This document shows, piece by piece, positions 61,599 to 64,000 of a stretch of 64,000 bases of DNA. The notes beneath the pieces were generated by a model. The model was not told the DNA's origin. It saw nothing but the letters and a program-made list of their open reading frames with translations, and made no database searches. Each line of letters starts with the position of its first letter. Within the stretch, counting starts at the first letter, position 1. The stretch lies in contig JAHDYR010000067.1 of NCBI GenBank assembly GCA_019828565.1, positions 1 to 64,000 of the forward strand. The letters run 5' to 3'. This stretch comes from Carpediemonas membranifera (Eukaryota; Fornicata). The position numbers were made by a program, and so were the translations under genes.

Positions 61599-62370
61599 TC
61601 GCCATGAAGATAGACATTGATAAATAGCAGCTTAATGACCCGATGGCTACTTGCGTGGCATCAGCTTGCCGTTGGCCATTGTTTGAATTGGGTTTGATCG
61701 AGCGTCTAGACCCGCTGACCCAAGGAAACACATATCGATTAGATAACGCTCTACATGGACATCAACGCGGTTATTAAGATAACTGTCATCCACGACCTCA
61801 CTTTCTCTGAGGTGGTGTTAAGCGCCAATTCTGACATCATAGCTGTGACGAACCAAACGGAGAGGAAGCATTTAATGTTGTAGCGAGTGTCGAAAGGAGA
61901 AACTGATGAAGCCATCTCCGTATCCTCGGTAATAGACTGTCAAGTCACCATCAGGCGGATCGTAAGGGCACAGAGTTGGTGTCAAGATAAATAATTGTGA
62001 CATGATTGAAAAGATCATGACGATAGATCACACCAAGGGCGGTCTCTTCAATTGGCTCATTCTGGGGAAGCAAGTTGACTGTGAATTATGCGGCAACCCG
62101 ATCGATTTCCCAGAAATAGTATCGACAGAATTATATAAACGATCTCGAACACACAAAAACTGTAGCTGCGTCCATAATTGTCCATAAGAACTGTAATCTG
62201 AGCCCAAGCAGTCAATGTTAAATACAGGCTAGACGCTCTTCATATCTTACTCATGGCAGGAGATTACATCATTAAAATTCGATGGTTACTTATGTTGAGT
62301 CTGCTCCTCTTAACACACCACTTATAGCTGACTTTACAACGGATAAACACGGATAAACTATTTCAAACTC
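61599..62370. other. 770-bp AT-richer gap, no supported gene
   Basis: Lies between the convergent ends of RPL9 and the TRAPPC10-like gene. A 61-codon frame at 62002-62187 holds C-E-L-C and C-S-C...C but has no other support. No tRNA-like cloverleaf or box C/D RNA could be assembled with confidence. Confidence 0.5.
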
Positions 62371-64000
62371 TCAAAACACAGTGACAGTCGGCTTGACTGC
62401 AACGCTGGCGTCACCACTCATGAGCAAACTACCCCTCGACGGCTGGCACCGCATGATTGGGAGACTTATCACACCCGGTCTCCTTGGAGTCAACCGCAGT
62501 GTGACGTCCCGTGGGCCATCATAAAGGACACGGGTGAGACCGGCCACGATCCACTCGGCGGTGTCCCAGTGGGTCTCGACAGTCAGCGGGGACGGGGCTG
62601 AGCCGCTAAGATGCACTGTCATTGAGAAGGGAACGTCGGCAATAGCCTCGTCAACTGCAATAGCGCGTGTCGCCTGAAGCACAACCGGGCCCGGCAAGGG
62701 GATTCGGAGAGGAACAGTGGTCTCGAGGGGCGCCACGGGCATCCTTAGCAGGGTGGGGGACCGCGTCATAGCGAGATGCAGTTTAGCGTCGAGCACCGCA
62801 CCACTGGCCGACGTCCAAGCGGGCAGCGAGAGGACCTTACCGGGGGAGAGAAGCTCGTCCGTGACCTCAGCCGCAGGAATGATGCTTGTCTCATCCAGAC
62901 GTGCGGAGAGTTTCAGTGGCAATGCCATGATGGGGGTGATACGGACCTGAGCCAACACCCTCCCGTCAGGGCCTCTGGTGGCGGTGGGCTCAATGTCGAT
63001 GAGGGAATCTAGGTCGAGCAGGATTACGTTTGACCGGACGTGACTATCGAACTGCTCCCCAGTATCCTTAATATAGGCCATGTGGATGTCGATGGCGTGT
63101 CGTCCAGCAGGGCCTATGATGGGGAAAGCAACCTGTACCTCGACGTGACTCTTGATGGAGACCAGCTCGACGTCTAGTCCATTAGCAGACGGTACGGCAG
63201 TCAGCTCCTGCACATTGTCCCCAATAGCGTCGGTGTGGCTGTACAGTGGCGCCTGTGATGCCGCGGAGATGTCGGTTGTGATGGTGAGTGTCGCACCAGC
63301 AATACCGTCGATGTCGGTGGCCACGAGAATGGCCGCGTAGTTGACGACGTTAGCGACTAAGGCTTCATCTGCGGCCATAGCAAGCTTCACATTGGGTACG
63401 GAGGGTTCGATTCTCAGGAAATGCGCAGGTTTGGGCTTATACGATACGAACAGCAGCGAGAGGTTGTTGATAGCAACAAGCACCTTCTGGATGAAATAAA
63501 CGCCTGTCCTGCTTGTTCGCCGTCCAATGACGTTAATCGAGTCGACCTCGTTCGACAACTCCACGCCCCTCCTGCTGAACGTCAGGGACGGAGACCCCGC
63601 TATCCTAGTGTGCTCCACAGGGTCGACCGGCACTAGCACGACAGAGACAGCAGTGGCGGGCAGAGGGTGGTCCAGCAGATAGTTCACTTTGACTTTGATG
63701 GTGGCGGGCTGACCCGTCATGACAGTTTTAGTCAAAGGGGTTGCTGAGAGATGGATGAGAGGGCCAGACACCTGACGTAGGAGGGGCTGCATCAGCTGCT
63801 GTGAGGATTGAATGATCTCGGATATCAGTGATTCAGAGTCAAGATCTGTCTTTGCTCCAAAAGATTCGAATACATCATGAGATTGACCTCTAGTGGCAGG
63901 ATCCGATGCTAGTATCTCTAGACACAGTGCTATATACTCACTATGGTGTCCCAGAGCCTTCTGACACTTGGCAAGGGCGCCACGGACACTGTTGCCAATG
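62371..64000 (-). CDS. TRAPPC10/Trs130-like TRAPP II subunit, 3' part
   Basis: The frame is open from the stop at 62371 through the window edge (about 542 codons), so the 5' part is missing. The start of the visible part (GALAKCQKALGHHSEYIAL, C-L-E-I-L-A-S) matches the TPR-like helices of TRAPPC10. The middle is beta-sandwich-like. The C-terminus has LRIPLPGPVVLQA, E-W-I-V-A-G and TLRLTPRRPGVISLPIM, matching the conserved C-terminal trafficking domain (W-x-V-x-G...P-L-R-x-G...L-P). The subunit is specific to TRAPP II, the Rab11/Ypt31 exchange factor at the trans-Golgi. TRAPPC9 is a less likely alternative. Confidence 0.8.
   Translation of the reverse strand, partial: IGNSVRGALAKCQKALGHHSEYIALCLEILASDPATRGQSHDVFESFGAKTDLDSESLISEIIQSSQQLMQPLLRQVSGPLIHLSATPLTKTVMTGQPATIKVKVNYLLDHPLPATAVSVVLVPVDPVEHTRIAGSPSLTFSRRGVELSNEVDSINVIGRRTSRTGVYFIQKVLVAINNLSLLFVSYKPKPAHFLRIEPSVPNVKLAMAADEALVANVVNYAAILVATDIDGIAGATLTITTDISAASQAPLYSHTDAIGDNVQELTAVPSANGLDVELVSIKSHVEVQVAFPIIGPAGRHAIDIHMAYIKDTGEQFDSHVRSNVILLDLDSLIDIEPTATRGPDGRVLAQVRITPIMALPLKLSARLDETSIIPAAEVTDELLSPGKVLSLPAWTSASGAVLDAKLHLAMTRSPTLLRMPVAPLETTVPLRIPLPGPVVLQATRAIAVDEAIADVPFSMTVHLSGSAPSPLTVETHWDTAEWIVAGLTRVLYDGPRDVTLRLTPRRPGVISLPIMRCQPSRGSLLMSGDASVAVKPTVTVF

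Noticed and set aside
62002-62187. 61-codon Cys-containing frame as a small zinc protein
   Set aside because: Isolated, in AT-rich spacer, no start element and no recognisable fold.
1-64000. tRNA or rRNA genes
   Set aside because: GGTTCGA-like strings were found only inside protein genes (for example near 1050 and 39190) and no cloverleaf could be built; no rRNA signature was recognised.

Overview
The window is nuclear DNA of a flagellated, free-living-type unicellular eukaryote. It has an axonemal dynein heavy chain, katanin p80, an androglobin/calpain-like protein, a MORN-repeat protein, a TRAPPC10-like TRAPP II subunit, a PIKK kinase and cytosolic ribosomal protein uL6 (RPL9). The DNA is GC-rich and gene-dense, with short intergenic gaps. 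Most genes are uninterrupted; an 11.6 kb dynein gene and a 6.9 kb PIKK gene have no introns. Where introns occur they are tiny (seven of 28-32 nt) and follow a strict GTNNGT...(T/C)AC(N)CAG pattern. This fits an excavate/metamonad-like protist such as a Carpediemonas-type fornicate, but the species is inference.

Layout. 1-4.3 kb: an edge fragment, a WKF-domain (C7orf50-like) gene, a basic low-complexity protein and a frame-broken unknown gene with a zinc-ribbon-like end. 4.2-5.7 kb: no recognisable gene. 5.7-21.7 kb: three nearly identical copies of a 1.2 kb non-coding-looking repeat (5694-6887, 11336-12229 truncated, 20540-21735). Between them lie a CDIN1-type TPD nuclease, two unrecognised genes and a 7.3 kb coiled-coil gene with 849-nt internal tandem repeats. 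The third repeat abuts a broken topoisomerase II fragment. 21.9-36.1 kb: katanin p80, a tryptophan-synthase-beta-like PLP enzyme, a PIKK, an SCP/FCP-type phosphatase and an androglobin-like protein. 36.2-47.8 kb: the dynein heavy chain, divergent from the androglobin-like gene across about 146 bp. 47.9-59.7 kb: xanthine dehydrogenase (three exons), MORN protein, GPAT3/4-like acyltransferase, a zinc-finger protein, an Arb2/FAM172A hydrolase and an XdhC-type xanthine dehydrogenase maturation factor. 59.8-64 kb: a Cys-rich unknown, RPL9 and the 3' part of a TRAPPC10-like gene running off the window.

Functional links: dynein, androglobin-like, katanin p80, the MAP65-like coiled-coil protein and possibly the C2orf81-like protein suggest cilium and microtubule work. 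XDH and XdhC, 6.7 kb apart, suggest purine oxidation with a bacterial-type cofactor-loading factor. Several genes carry single-nucleotide frame breaks (coiled-coil gene three, PLP enzyme one, Arb2 one, topoisomerase II fragment at least one). These may be assembly errors, real mutations or, in Arb2, an unconfirmed intron. No tRNA, rRNA or CRISPR array was recognised.
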